Origin: Nitrosospira briensis C-128
GTDB taxonomy: Bacteria > Pseudomonadota > Gammaproteobacteria > Burkholderiales > Nitrosomonadaceae
Direction of reading: 5' to 3'
Length of the DNA: 64,000 nt
Assembly (NCBI RefSeq): GCF_000619905.2
Contig: NZ_CP012371.1
Location: 1,798,001 to 1,862,000, forward strand
In this document: in pieces, positions 1 through 10,282 of the stretch
Layout: the number at the start of each line of letters is the position of its first letter
How positions within the stretch are numbered: the first letter of the stretch is position 1
The notes under the pieces: model-generated
Databases searched by the model: none
What the model was told of the DNA's origin: nothing
What the model saw: the letters and a program-made list of their open reading frames with translations, nothing else
Position numbers and translations under genes: made by a program

Positions 1-1
1 T

Positions 2-1456
<1,455 letters not shown>

Positions 1457-1859
1457 TCTGACTTTTTATTTACCGGTTGCTCTGGGCGATTGACCCATGA
1501 GAATTTAAAAAATGATTTGAGAAAGCACGAGCATAGTAGAACTACTCATCTTTACGGTCAAGCCGCCAGGCGCGCAAGAGCCACGGGTTTTCAGGGGCAC
1601 CGCGCTTGCCAGGCAAGAGGCATTGCACTCAGTTCACCGGCGAGTGGCTGAACCAGGCCGATCCCGGCGTTTGGGAAATCGCTGTTCAACTGGGTCTGTA
1701 AGCAGCTGTCGACGTCTTTTCATGGTTTTACCGCTCTGGATTGCTGAAGGCGCCGGGATGGCAACAGGTAACAGCCACCGCCAAGTTATCAAAAAATCCC
1801 CCATGCGGGATTTTTGCGTTAGCCATCAAGAGAGTCGGGATATTCGCCCAATCCGCTCG
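1457..1859. other. Intergenic region, 403 bp
   Basis: This stretch lies between the start of yggS and the end of the toxin gene. I see no gene with a start codon. On the plus strand there is an open stretch ending at a TAA near 1701 that reads Q-F-T-G-E-W-L-N-Q-A-D-P-G-V-W-E-I. It looks protein-like but has no initiation codon, so it could be a gene remnant. The yggS promoter must be here. The right end holds the terminator hairpin listed separately. Confidence 0.4.
1792..1815 (-). terminator. Rho-independent terminator of the toxin-antitoxin operon
   Basis: The 9-bp perfect stem AAAAATCCC / GGGATTTTT encloses a 6-base loop. Read on the minus strand it ends in a run of T residues, about 45 bases after the toxin stop codon. 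This is the classic form of an intrinsic terminator and it may act in both directions. Confidence 0.75.
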
Positions 1860-2294
1860 TTATTCCTCTTCAGTATTCCACGTCCACGGGTTGAGCAATT
1901 GAACCCCGCTCGGCTCAAAATCGGCCAGGTTTCGCGTGACGATAGTCATTCCATGTACCAGCGCAGTGGCCGCTATCAGTCCATCTCGGACCGGTCGAGG
2001 ATCGGGAACATGGAGCTTTGCGCTACGCTGCGCAACAGCCATATCGATAGGCAGGATGCGGCCTGCAAATGCCGGCATGACGCGGCTATCCAGCCATGCC
2101 CTGAACACAGCACCTTGGGCGGGGTCGCGCCGTTCAACCAGCAATACGCCGATTTCCAGTTCCTGAAGGGTAATCACCGACAGGTACAAATCAGCCGCAT
2201 CGACACTTTCCGCCCAGTTCGCCACTCTCCCATCAGCTTTGCCGAGCCGAATCTTCCTCAGCTCGGAAACAACGTTGGTATCAAGAACAAACAT
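1860..2294 (-). CDS. vapC: PIN-domain toxin (VapC/FitB type)
   Basis: This 144-residue protein has a PIN ribonuclease fold. The acidic metal-binding positions are visible: D in the N-terminal L-D-T-N-V-V-S-E-L, E in T-L-Q-E-L-E-I-G, D in R-D-G-L-I-A-A-T-A, and a late N/D near T-R-N-L-A-D-F. VapC toxins cleave tRNA or rRNA and stall translation when the antitoxin is lost. The ATG overlaps the antitoxin stop by one base (TGATG), so the two are translationally coupled. It is closest in style to FitB/VapC with a PhD-type antitoxin. The RNA target is unknown. Confidence 0.9.
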   Translation of the reverse strand: MFVLDTNVVSELRKIRLGKADGRVANWAESVDAADLYLSVITLQELEIGVLLVERRDPAQGAVFRAWLDSRVMPAFAGRILPIDMAVAQRSAKLHVPDPRPVRDGLIAATALVHGMTIVTRNLADFEPSGVQLLNPWTWNTEEE

Positions 2295-2548
2295 CAGGAA
2301 AAGTCCGCAGCTTGAGCAAGGTCACGGAGTCGCGGAATCTCCAATGTCATGTTTTCAATACCGGGCATTGCCAGAAGGTCGGCAATTTTCTTACGTCCCC
2401 CGATAATCCTACGATAATCCTCGATGCTAAGCAGCACATGCGCGGGCCGGCCGCGATCCGTGATGAAAACCGGACCACTCAAGCTGGCTTTCTTCGCTTT
2501 GCTGGCGTCCTGGTTGAACTCTCGACTGGATAATGTCGTGATGGTCAT
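2294..2548 (-). CDS. vapB: PhD/YefM-family antitoxin
   Basis: This 84-residue protein has the PhD/YefM DNA-binding N-terminus (S-S-R-E-F-N-Q-D followed by K-A-K-K-A-S) and G-P-V-F-I-T-D-R-G-R-P-A-H-V-L. Its C-terminal tail probably wraps the toxin. The ATG at 2548 is preferred over an upstream ATG at 2578 because GAGGTG lies at ribosome-site distance and homology begins there. It should neutralise the PIN toxin and autoregulate the operon. The pair is complete and looks functional. Confidence 0.88.
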   Translation of the reverse strand: MTITTLSSREFNQDASKAKKASLSGPVFITDRGRPAHVLLSIEDYRRIIGGRKKIADLLAMPGIENMTLEIPRLRDLAQAADFS

Positions 2549-2862
2549 TTCGCACCTCATTAATCTCTTAATGTACATACGTTACTACAGTGATCGCGCC
2601 AGCGCAATACTTCGCGAAAAGAGCCTCCTTTTGCTAACGCTCAAACGGACGTAGAGTAAGAATTACGGGGGATACTTTGCGTCATATAGCGTTGTACGCC
2701 ATAGGCAGGGTGGGAAAGCTTGACGAAAAAGAACAAACCACGAGATGCCGTATTCGACCATGACCGTATAGAAAAGTATGGCCGGAGCGAGGTGCGTTAA
2801 AAGTTTTTCCGCTATGCTCTGTTTGTTGCGATTCAGACCCGAGGGCGACACTCCCTCTCATG
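2549..2862. promoter_or_regulatory. Intergenic region with antitoxin promoter and possible operator
   Basis: This region lies between the stop of dnaE and the antitoxin start, both minus strand. It should hold the dnaE 3' end and the toxin-antitoxin promoter. An 8-bp palindrome ATGTACAT at 2571-2578, about 25 bases upstream of the antitoxin ATG, is a plausible autorepression operator. I see no gene here. Confidence 0.3.
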
Positions 2863-5800
2863 TCAGTAAATGATTCTGACATTCTCCGCATTGAAATGCG
2901 TTGATAGTGACTGCAGGAGATCATCCTGAAGGCGTACCCGCCAGGCATCGTCCAGTTCAAGTTCGCAAATGGCGTCCTGGCTGCGATAAACGACTCGCAC
3001 GGGGCAGGACAATTTATCGTCGTCTTTCGCATGACCGGATTTGCCGTTATTGGTGCTGTGACGATGGGGCGCGAGCAATTCTTTTAGTCTTATGGCATTC
3101 GAGAGTCCGTTGCAATGAAGCTCCATACGCTTGGCGAAGCGAGTGCGAGCGCTGCTCAGGTCATACAGCTGGTCGGCGGTAATGCGCAGTGTGCTGCCAT
3201 ACTCGTCATCGCCGCCTCTGCCGTTCACTCTGGCCTCAACGATCAGCAGTTGATCCTCTTTCAGCCATGCCCGTACAGACTCGAATAATTCGTTGTACAC
3301 GACCAGTTCCAACCGCGTGCTGCCGTCGTCCAATACAATCACGCCCATTCTGCCCCGGCGGGTCACCTGCGTGCGTATAGCGTAGACGATTCCCGCCAGT
3401 AACTGTGTTTCCCGCTGGGAGTTCAATCGATCCAGGCGGGTGCGTATAAATGGTTTCAGTTCTTCCGCATACGCGTGAAAAGGATGGCCGCTCAAATAGA
3501 GGCCTAATGCCACCTTTTCATTCTTCAACTTCTCCTTTTCCGGCCATGGCGGCACGTTGATCAAGCTCAATTGCCCGGTGTGGCTATCGGCTTCGCCAAA
3601 CAGACTCACCTGATTAACTGCGCGATCCGCCTGCTCGGCGGATTCCAGTGCGATACCGACCGAGGCCAGCAGGCCGGCCCGGTGCGTATTGACAGAATCA
3701 AAGGCGCCGGCACGGATGAGCGATTCCATCACGCGGCGATTGACGATGCGCTTGTCGACCCGTTGGCAGAAATCGAACAAATCGCTAAAGGGCCCGCCCG
3801 TGTCGCGCACCTTGATAATCGCCGCAATCGCCGATCCCCCCGTTCCTTTTATCGCGCCAAGACCATAGCGGACGGTCTTTTTGTCCACAGGAACAAAGCG
3901 ATAGTCGGACAGGTTAATGTCGGGCGGCAGCATGATAAGCCCGTTGGCCACGCTATCCTCGAAGAACGAATTCACCTTGTCGGTATCGTCCATATCGGCG
4001 GACAAGGTGGCAGCCATGAACTCCGCCGGATAATGCGCCTTGAGGTAGGCGGTCTGGAAGGCGATCAAAGCATAAGCCGCCGCATGCGACTTATTGAATC
4101 CGTAACCCGCGAATTTCTCCATCAAATCGAAGAGTTCGGCCGCATCGCCTTGGGTCAAGCCGTTCTTGGTTGCTCCCGCAACGAAAATATCGCGATGCAA
4201 CGCCATTTCCTCAACCTGTTTCTTACCCATCGCCCGTCGTAGCAGGTCAGCGGCGCCGAGGCTATATCCGCCTATCACCTGGGCGATTTGCATCACCTGT
4301 TCCTGGTAAACCATCACCCCATAAGTGGGTTCAAGTATGGGCTTCAGCCGTGGATCGAGATATTCCACGCGCTTGCCATGCTTGCGTTCCGTAAACTCGG
4401 GAATCAGCGCCATCGGTCCCGGACGGTACAATGCCACTAATGCGATGATGTCTTCGAACCGGTCGGGCCTGGCTTTCTGTAGCAGATCCTTCATGCCGCG
4501 CGACTCGAACTGGAACACGCCCACGGCATTGCCCTGCCGCAACAGGGCATAGGTAGCCGCATCGTCCAGGGGCAGATTTTCCAGGGAAAAGGAGTCGGAA
4601 TGCCGGATATCCGACTCGGCAGCAAGCTTGCTCGCATCGGTTGCGATGGATGCGGATTCTTCTTCCGCAGCGTCCCGATTACGCTGCCTGATGTATCTGA
4701 CGGTCCAGTCGAGTATGGTCAAGGTCCGCAATCCCAGGAAGTCGAACTTCACCAGTCCGATTTTCTCCACATCGTCCTTGTCGAGCTGGCTTATTACCGA
4801 CTCACCCGAATCTGTACAATAGACGGGGCAGAAATCAGTGATCTTCCCCGATGCGATCAGTACACCGCCGGCGTGCATGCCGACATTACGGGTGAGCCCT
4901 TCAAGCCGTTCAGCCAGTTCCAGCAGATTACGCACCTCTTCTTCGGCCTGTGCCCGCTCATTCAGTTGCGGTTCCTCTTCCCGCGCTTTTTTCAGGGTCA
5001 TGCCGATTTCAAACGGCACCAGCTTCGCCAGCTGATCGACAAAGCTGTACGGCAGGTCCAGCACGCGTCCAACATCGCGCACTACCGCCTTCGCCGCCAT
5101 GGTCCCGAAAGTGGCAATCTGGGAAACGCTCTCGGCGCCATACTTCTGTTTTACGTATTCGATGACATTTTCGCGTCCGTCCTGGCAGAAATCGATATCG
5201 AAGTCAGGCATGGAAACACGTTCCGGATTGAGAAAACGCTCGAATAGCAGGTCATAGCGAAGCGGGTCGAGGTCGGTAATACCCAGCGAATAGGCCACCA
5301 GCGAACCTGCTCCGGAGCCCCGGCCCGGCCCTACCGGCACGCCATTGTGCTTGGCCCAATTGATGAAGTCGGCGACGATCAGAAAATACCCGGCGAAACC
5401 CATCTGTATGATGACGTCAGCTTCGAAATCCAGCCGGGCGTAATACTTGGGCATCTCCGCATCACGCTGGGCGGCATCCGGAAAAAGTGCGTTCAGGCGC
5501 ACTTCCAGACCCTCTGCTGCCTGGGTGCGCAGATACAGCTCCAGGCTCTCGTTATTGGGGGTGGGAAACAACGGCAGGCGATTGACGCCCAATTCCAGTG
5601 CGAGATTGCAGCGCTTGGCAAGTGCCACCGTGTTGGCCAGCGCCGATGGGATATCGGCGAACAATTCGGCCATTTCAGCCTGGGTTTTGAAATATTGCTC
5701 CTCGGTGCAATTTTTCGGACGCCGGCGATCGCCAAGCACATAGCCTTCTGCGATACAGACCCGCGCCTCATGCGCCCGGTAGTCTTCAGGGTTCAAGAAC

Positions 5801-6435
5801 TGAACCGGGTGGGTCGCCACCACCGGCAAACGCAAGGCGGACGCCAGCATCAGCGAGCGTTGCACCAGGGCCTCTGCATTGGGATGGCCTGCCCGCTGCA
5901 CTTCGATATAAAAACGGCCGGGAAAAAGATCAGCCCATTCTCGTGCCAGTTGCTCCGCTTGGTCGGGATCGTTCTGCATCAGCATCAGGCCGATTTCGCC
6001 GGAGCCCGCGCCCGACAATGCGATCAGCCCCTCTGCTCCACTTCCTGCATCAGTTGGCTTAAGCCAGGATTTCCTGACTTCCGCGCGTCCACGATGCTGG
6101 TTTTCGCGGTAGGCGCGCGACAGAAGGCGGCACAACAGCAGATAGCCCTGGTAGGATTGGCACAAGAGCAAGACGCGCCCGGGCTTGTCCCGATCGGATT
6201 CATTACTGATCCAGACGTCGCAGCCGATGATCGGCTTTATTCCCTTCTTGCGCGCCTCCTGGTAAAACTTGACCAGGCCGAACAGATTGGAAAGGTCGGT
6301 CAGCGCCAGTGCCGGCATATCGTCTGCCACTGCTTTTGCCACCGCCTCGTCGATTCGCACAATACCGTCTACTACGGAAAACTCGCTGTGCAAACGCAAA
6401 TGGACGAAAAATGGAGATATAGGCATGTTGCTCAA
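2863..6435 (-). CDS. dnaE: DNA polymerase III subunit alpha
   Basis: This 1190-residue protein is the replicative polymerase catalytic subunit. It opens with the PHP domain (F-V-H-L-R-L-H-S-E-F-S near residue 9). The palm catalytic aspartates are in P-D-F-D-I-D-F at about residues 410-416. The helix-hairpin-helix and OB-fold regions follow toward the C-terminus. Length matches DnaE1 proteins of about 1160-1190 residues. It sits alone, downstream of the hydrolase gene on the same strand after a 344-base spacer. No frameshift is seen. Confidence 0.97.
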   Translation of the reverse strand: MSNMPISPFFVHLRLHSEFSVVDGIVRIDEAVAKAVADDMPALALTDLSNLFGLVKFYQEARKKGIKPIIGCDVWISNESDRDKPGRVLLLCQSYQGYLLLCRLLSRAYRENQHRGRAEVRKSWLKPTDAGSGAEGLIALSGAGSGEIGLMLMQNDPDQAEQLAREWADLFPGRFYIEVQRAGHPNAEALVQRSLMLASALRLPVVATHPVQFLNPEDYRAHEARVCIAEGYVLGDRRRPKNCTEEQYFKTQAEMAELFADIPSALANTVALAKRCNLALELGVNRLPLFPTPNNESLELYLRTQAAEGLEVRLNALFPDAAQRDAEMPKYYARLDFEADVIIQMGFAGYFLIVADFINWAKHNGVPVGPGRGSGAGSLVAYSLGITDLDPLRYDLLFERFLNPERVSMPDFDIDFCQDGRENVIEYVKQKYGAESVSQIATFGTMAAKAVVRDVGRVLDLPYSFVDQLAKLVPFEIGMTLKKAREEEPQLNERAQAEEEVRNLLELAERLEGLTRNVGMHAGGVLIASGKITDFCPVYCTDSGESVISQLDKDDVEKIGLVKFDFLGLRTLTILDWTVRYIRQRNRDAAEEESASIATDASKLAAESDIRHSDSFSLENLPLDDAATYALLRQGNAVGVFQFESRGMKDLLQKARPDRFEDIIALVALYRPGPMALIPEFTERKHGKRVEYLDPRLKPILEPTYGVMVYQEQVMQIAQVIGGYSLGAADLLRRAMGKKQVEEMALHRDIFVAGATKNGLTQGDAAELFDLMEKFAGYGFNKSHAAAYALIAFQTAYLKAHYPAEFMAATLSADMDDTDKVNSFFEDSVANGLIMLPPDINLSDYRFVPVDKKTVRYGLGAIKGTGGSAIAAIIKVRDTGGPFSDLFDFCQRVDKRIVNRRVMESLIRAGAFDSVNTHRAGLLASVGIALESAEQADRAVNQVSLFGEADSHTGQLSLINVPPWPEKEKLKNEKVALGLYLSGHPFHAYAEELKPFIRTRLDRLNSQRETQLLAGIVYAIRTQVTRRGRMGVIVLDDGSTRLELVVYNELFESVRAWLKEDQLLIVEARVNGRGGDDEYGSTLRITADQLYDLSSARTRFAKRMELHCNGLSNAIRLKELLAPHRHSTNNGKSGHAKDDDKLSCPVRVVYRSQDAICELELDDAWRVRLQDDLLQSLSTHFNAENVRIIY

Positions 6436-6779
6436 GGGTGCTCGATATTCGAAATTAATAACGGGTTGCGGAAGCGCAATTCTTGAATCAGGTGATCAAT
6501 CAAAATAGCGTAAAAACTGGACCTCAATTTTACACCGGCGGAAGCCTTCCATTACCCAACTCGCCCGGACTCTGACTTCTGGAACCTGAAAATGCACGAG
6601 TCTCGGCAAGTAAGAAACCGAAAATGCCGCATATGGATTGAGGCTGGAAAGCCTGATCGGCAATCATCGCCAGCTTATCCGTCGACAGAAGAAATTCCAG
6701 TATCGGGAAACAGCTGCAGCCGGTAACGGCAAGGAGAGTATTGATTACATTGGTTAGCGTTACGTTGCCTACCAAACTG
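6436..6779. other. Intergenic region, 344 bp
   Basis: This spacer lies between the 3' end of the YheT-type hydrolase gene and the dnaE start, both minus strand. It should contain the dnaE promoter. The short open frames within it have no recognisable protein character or ribosome site. I see no RNA gene or repeat. Confidence 0.4.
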
Positions 6780-7829
6780 CTAGGAAGCCCGAAGTTCGGG
6801 GAGGCCCGTTTGCGAACCGGAGTGCAGCCCAACCTCCTGCTCCCTGAAAAAACTGATAATTCTTTCCGGCAGCCACGTCAGCCTGCCGGGAAATGGCGAA
6901 TCCAGGAATCCGGCATGCCCGCCTTCTTCGGGAAACTCCAGAGTGACAGCGGATGAAGTATCTTCCGGCCGGGGCAAGGCCGACGCCGGCATAAACGGGT
7001 CGTTACGCGCATTAATCACAAGTGTCGGCACGCCGATGTGCTTGAGCCACGGCTTGCTGCTGGATAGATTCCAGTAATCTTCGGCGTCGCGGAAGCCGTG
7101 CAGTGGCGCAGTCACGATATTGTCGAACTCATATAGAGTAGTGCACGCGGCCAACGCTGCTGAATCGAACAGGCCGGGATAGCGCTCCAGCTTATCCAGC
7201 GCCTTGCGCTTCAGTGTATCGAGAAAATGGCGGGTATAAAGCAGATTGAAACCCGAAGCCAGCGTCCTGCCGGCGGCTGCCAAATCCAGTGGTACGGAAA
7301 CCGTGACAACACCGTCGAGTAATTGACGTGCTTGTTTGCCCTGTTCACCCAGCCATTTCAGCAGGGCATTGCCACCCAGCGATACCCCGACCGCAAAAAC
7401 AGGCAATGGAGAGGAGCGCACTTTATTTTGCCCGGTTATTCGGCGTAGCACCCAATCAATCTCCGCTGAATCGCCGGCGTGATACGCGCGCGGCAACCGG
7501 TTGGGCGTTCCCGAACAACCGCGAAAGTGTACTACTGCCCCGCGCCAGCCCAGTCTTTGCAGCGTCATTATGATACTCAGGACATAATGACTGCATGAGC
7601 CCCCCTCGAGCCCGTGAAATATAACGACCAGCGGCGCATCGTGTTGATTGTCCAGCCAATCGATATCAATGAAATCGCCGTCGTCCAGCTCGCAACGCTC
7701 ACGCCGGTAAGCGATCGAAGGACGGGAAAGCAGATAGGGGTAAATCGTTTGCGCGTTGCCTCCTCGCAGCCATGCGGGGGCAACGTAGGGTCTGGCGCGC
7801 AATATGGTTAAAGCAGGTAAAGGGGCTTT
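6780..7829 (-). CDS. YheT-family alpha/beta hydrolase
   Basis: This protein of about 349 residues belongs to the YheT/ABHD1-3 group. The family opening P-A-W-L-R-G-G-N-A-Q-T-I-Y-P is near the N-terminus. The oxyanion region H-G-L-E-G-G follows, with the nucleophile serine in G-V-S-L-G-G-N and a late histidine in E-E-G-G-H-A-G-F completing the triad. I chose the GTG at 7829 because AGGA lies a good distance upstream; a TTG at 7907 is the alternative. The natural substrate is not known; relatives act on short acyl esters or lipids. It lies upstream of dnaE but 344 bases away. Confidence 0.88.
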   Translation of the reverse strand, partial: KAPLPALTILRARPYVAPAWLRGGNAQTIYPYLLSRPSIAYRRERCELDDGDFIDIDWLDNQHDAPLVVIFHGLEGGSCSHYVLSIIMTLQRLGWRGAVVHFRGCSGTPNRLPRAYHAGDSAEIDWVLRRITGQNKVRSSPLPVFAVGVSLGGNALLKWLGEQGKQARQLLDGVVTVSVPLDLAAAGRTLASGFNLLYTRHFLDTLKRKALDKLERYPGLFDSAALAACTTLYEFDNIVTAPLHGFRDAEDYWNLSSSKPWLKHIGVPTLVINARNDPFMPASALPRPEDTSSAVTLEFPEEGGHAGFLDSPFPGRLTWLPERIISFFREQEVGLHSGSQTGLPELRAS

Positions 7830-8096
7830 CACATCCAGGTCCTGGCAGGCAATATCAGATTCAGATGGGTGACCACTGGACCAACCGGTGCTACCGTATA
7901 ACGCCAATTCATGCGATTAATCAATATAAGGTAACCGCAACTATTGCCGACTATTTTATGGTCTAACTCGTGCGCAAGCGTAACCTTCAGCTATTATAGA
8001 GCACTTGACTCGCATAGTTAACCCGCCCTCGCTCGCAAGGATAGTCCTGCTGACATAAGCAACAGCGAATTCAGAATTTCTCAAACCAGTGCAATA

Positions 8097-8552
8097 CTAA
8101 CGGGGTCGACCGCGCAATAAAACAACCAGGATCATAACGTTGGCAAGAAAAAGAACAGCTTCTGCCCAATTAACCCGCTTGGCCAACTCGAAAATCTCGA
8201 TTGGAATATATAGCCCCGCACTTATCAGGCCAAATATCCAGGCCCATCGCTTGCCATACCACAGCCCATAGGCTTCAACCAGTCTCACCACAGCATACGC
8301 CAGCGCGCCGAAGCCCAATGCAAGCAGGCGGGTATCATCAAGATTGGAAGCAATCTCCAGAAAAATGCGGGGATAATGACTGGCGGGGTTCAGGTGGAAA
8401 TGGCTGACCAACTGCTCTGCAGCCTTCTGCACATCGGCATGGATGAATTTGAAAATTGCACAGGCCGTAGCGAATACCAGGATACCTTTAGTGGCTTCGA
8501 ATACCGCCACCAATCGAAGGTCAGCGCTTTTGGATTTCATTAATCGCTTCAA
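8097..8552 (-). CDS. DUF2127 family membrane protein
   Basis: This 151-residue inner-membrane protein has about four hydrophobic segments: residues 14-36, 75-95, 103-125 and 132-147. It begins with the family-like L-R-L-V-A-V-F-E-A-T-K-G. The layout and length fit DUF2127, whose function is unknown. The upstream region at 8553-8787 faces a divergent small secreted-protein gene. Confidence 0.75.
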   Translation of the reverse strand: MKRLMKSKSADLRLVAVFEATKGILVFATACAIFKFIHADVQKAAEQLVSHFHLNPASHYPRIFLEIASNLDDTRLLALGFGALAYAVVRLVEAYGLWYGKRWAWIFGLISAGLYIPIEIFELAKRVNWAEAVLFLANVMILVVLLRGRPR

Positions 8553-8787
8553 ACAGCCTTGTCATTTCGTTAGGATTACGGAAGCCCCTGTTTTTCATCT
8601 CAATGTGCCCAAAAAGATGAGCAGGGCCGATGGAAGACGAAGCAGGCCGATCAAATCTTGATATAAGTCATACTTTCGATATCGGATCTCATATTATGGT
8701 TACGCTGTCATATATGTAAATGCGGTCCATTCGCGGGCGTTTGCAGCTGCGGCTGAGCTAAATAAATGTTTATTCTAAGGGGCTATC

Positions 8788-9120
8788 ATGAGACTAAAGT
8801 GGTTTTCAATTATGCTTTTCTTTATCTTTTCAAGCCCAAGTTTTGCGGTTGAGAAGGACTACAAGATATGTAACGTAGGCGGCTTCTTTTCAGGGACGAA
8901 CGACAAGTTCCTGAGTGGGTTGGCAGCCCACATCGCACAGAAGAAGCATGTTCTCGACGACCCCATATGCACTGCCCTATGGAAAAACGCATCCCGAATA
9001 GGCGAAAAATTATCAGAAACCAGAAGAGTCAAAGAACAGGCGGAGGAGGAGATCACGCATCAGGCTGCCGCATTCAGTGAAAAGGTATATGAGGCGGTCA
9101 GTGCCGGGATCAAATTCTAG
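8788..9120 (+). CDS. Small secreted protein of unknown function
   Basis: This 110-residue protein has a clear signal peptide: M-R-L-K, a hydrophobic stretch, then S-P-S-F-A-V with cleavage likely after residue 21. The mature part contains two cysteines (near C29 and C57) and ends in a charged helical region that may form a coiled coil. AAGGGG lies eight bases upstream of the ATG. I do not recognise the family. It sits just outside the left edge of the accessory island. Confidence 0.65.
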   Translation: MRLKWFSIMLFFIFSSPSFAVEKDYKICNVGGFFSGTNDKFLSGLAAHIAQKKHVLDDPICTALWKNASRIGEKLSETRRVKEQAEEEITHQAAAFSEKVYEAVSAGIKF

Positions 9121-9197
9121 ACAGGTCAGAAACCTGGATCGATCGCTCTAAGCGGTTTCACTTCAAGATAATGCAGACTGATATAAGTACCTGATAT

Positions 9198-9247
9198 TGG
9201 TAGGCTGTGACAGATTCGAACTTGCGACCCAACGGATTAAGAGTTCT
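9198..9247 (-). repeat. Decayed 3' fragment of tRNA-Lys (left island boundary, attachment-site-like)
   Basis: About 50 bases align with the 3' half of the intact tRNA-Lys gene at 16610-16685 in the same orientation. They cover CCA, the acceptor strand, the T-arm (GATTCGAACT) and the anticodon stem side (AACGGATTAA). There are a handful of substitutions and one inserted C. Such a partial copy at the far end of an insertion is what integrases acting on tRNA 3' ends leave behind. The 5' half is absent, so it is not a functional tRNA. Confidence 0.75.
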
Positions 9248-9300
9248 GAATAACAAGTTTTATCGGGTTTGAATCTTTTTTTAATATGTTTGAGTAGAGA

Positions 9301-9444
9301 ATGATCGTGTCTATCACAGCCATCATATCCAAGAATAAGGTGTCCCAAGCCTATGATAACCTGGAGTTAGAGAGGCAACTAACCGAGTCAGGGCGCAAAA
9401 CTGCTGTCCTGAAAAAAGTTGAACGATTCGGTGCTTCGCGATGA
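9301..9444 (+). CDS. Small ORF coupled to the nuclease-like gene
   Basis: This 47-codon frame begins at an ATG preceded by a purine-rich GTAGAG. It ends in ATGA, where its stop overlaps the start of the next gene by four bases. The product starts hydrophobic (I-V-S-I-T-A-I-I-S), and the rest is charged and helical (N-L-E-L-E-R-Q-L, then L-K-K-V-E-R-F). The overlap suggests a translationally coupled pair with the nuclease-like protein. I recognise no family. It could also be chance. Confidence 0.4.
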   Translation: MIVSITAIISKNKVSQAYDNLELERQLTESGRKTAVLKKVERFGASR

Positions 9445-10037
9445 AGATACGAATTACCGAGACAGTCATCGAATACCCCGGCGATGATCTCACCGCCTGG
9501 AATAGTGGGGATAAGAAGAAATTGCTTGAAGGGCACAATCCGCCACGAGATGTCTTCAATCAGCCCAAGTATCACTTTGGTGAGTACTTCGTGTTGAACT
9601 ACTTTAAGAAGGCGCGGTGGTTTGGCTATCGCTTCTATGCGCTTGGCGAATGGGAGCCAAACAATCCAAAGGTCCTGGAAGGACGCGAAAAGATAAAAGA
9701 AATGTTCACGATTCAAAAGCTCGAAGAATTCAGGAGGCAACGTGTTCTATCCGGACACGCCGCTGGCCAAGGCGAACCCGACTTGTTCCTCTACATGGAA
9801 TCCGGCCCGACACTGTTCCTGGAAGTCAAGAAGGGCGGCGATAAAGTTTCGCCCGCACAGCTAACTTGCTTGGCGCAAATAAAAGCCATTCTCGAAGCGG
9901 ACGTGGGAATCGTATATCTAGCCGAGTACGGTCAGCAATACAAGCCGAAGACTTATGAGCTTAACCTCGAAACATTCGAAGGTTGCCTGCATGTCTCCCC
10001 AGAAGAAAAATCAAATGTTTCAAATGTGTCGGTTTGA
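9441..10037 (+). CDS. PD-(D/E)XK (VRR-NUC-like) protein, function unknown
   Basis: This 198-residue protein carries, near residues 110-135, the pattern G-E-P-D-L-F-L-Y followed by L-F-L-E-V-K-K-G and V-S-P-A-Q. This is the metal-binding D...E-x-K core of PD-(D/E)XK nucleases as arranged in VRR-NUC domains (acidic, ExK, then S-x-x-Q). The N-terminal 100 residues are not recognised. It lies just inside the island's left boundary. Possible roles are a phage-derived Holliday-junction or replication nuclease, or a defence nuclease. Catalysis is inferred from the motif only. Confidence 0.6.
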   Translation: MKIRITETVIEYPGDDLTAWNSGDKKKLLEGHNPPRDVFNQPKYHFGEYFVLNYFKKARWFGYRFYALGEWEPNNPKVLEGREKIKEMFTIQKLEEFRRQRVLSGHAAGQGEPDLFLYMESGPTLFLEVKKGGDKVSPAQLTCLAQIKAILEADVGIVYLAEYGQQYKPKTYELNLETFEGCLHVSPEEKSNVSNVSV

Positions 10038-10089
10038 GTCATGTATCAACGACGAAAAATTTCTGACCTGGCGATTCGTAACAGACGTA

Positions 10090-10235
10090 GGGCCAGGTCT
10101 GGTGGACGAGATAAGGCGATCTTCGATGCCTATGCCAGCGGTGGTTACAGTCTGAAGGAGATCGGGGATCGGATGGCATTACTCCCGGATGAGCTGCATT
10201 GGACAAGAAACAAAGACTTGACCCCATATTCTTCG
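10090..10235 (+). pseudogene. Fragment of transposase C-terminal helix-turn-helix
   Basis: The plus-strand reading G-R-D-K-A-I-F-D-A-Y-A-S-G-G-Y-S-L-K-E-I-G-D nearly repeats the C-terminal domain encoded at about 12640-12712. The DNA is almost identical over roughly 70 bases. It then diverges through an internal deletion and continues as degraded similarity (CATTACTCCCGG, GACAAGAA). The transposase body is missing. This is a remnant of a second copy of the same element. Confidence 0.7.
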
Positions 10236-10282
10236 CTGGTCAGGGTGCATGCCGTTAAAGCTGCAAATATAGCTTTCACGTA

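Noticed and set aside
2663-3032. Minus-strand frames after the dnaE stop (2663-2851, and 2682-3032 overlapping dnaE)
   Set aside because: No ribosome site, composition unlike a protein, and much of the second lies over dnaE in another frame.
6530-6832. 100-residue minus-strand frame between the hydrolase gene and dnaE
   Set aside because: Overlaps the hydrolase 3' end, has no recognisable motif and no ribosome site; treated as spacer.
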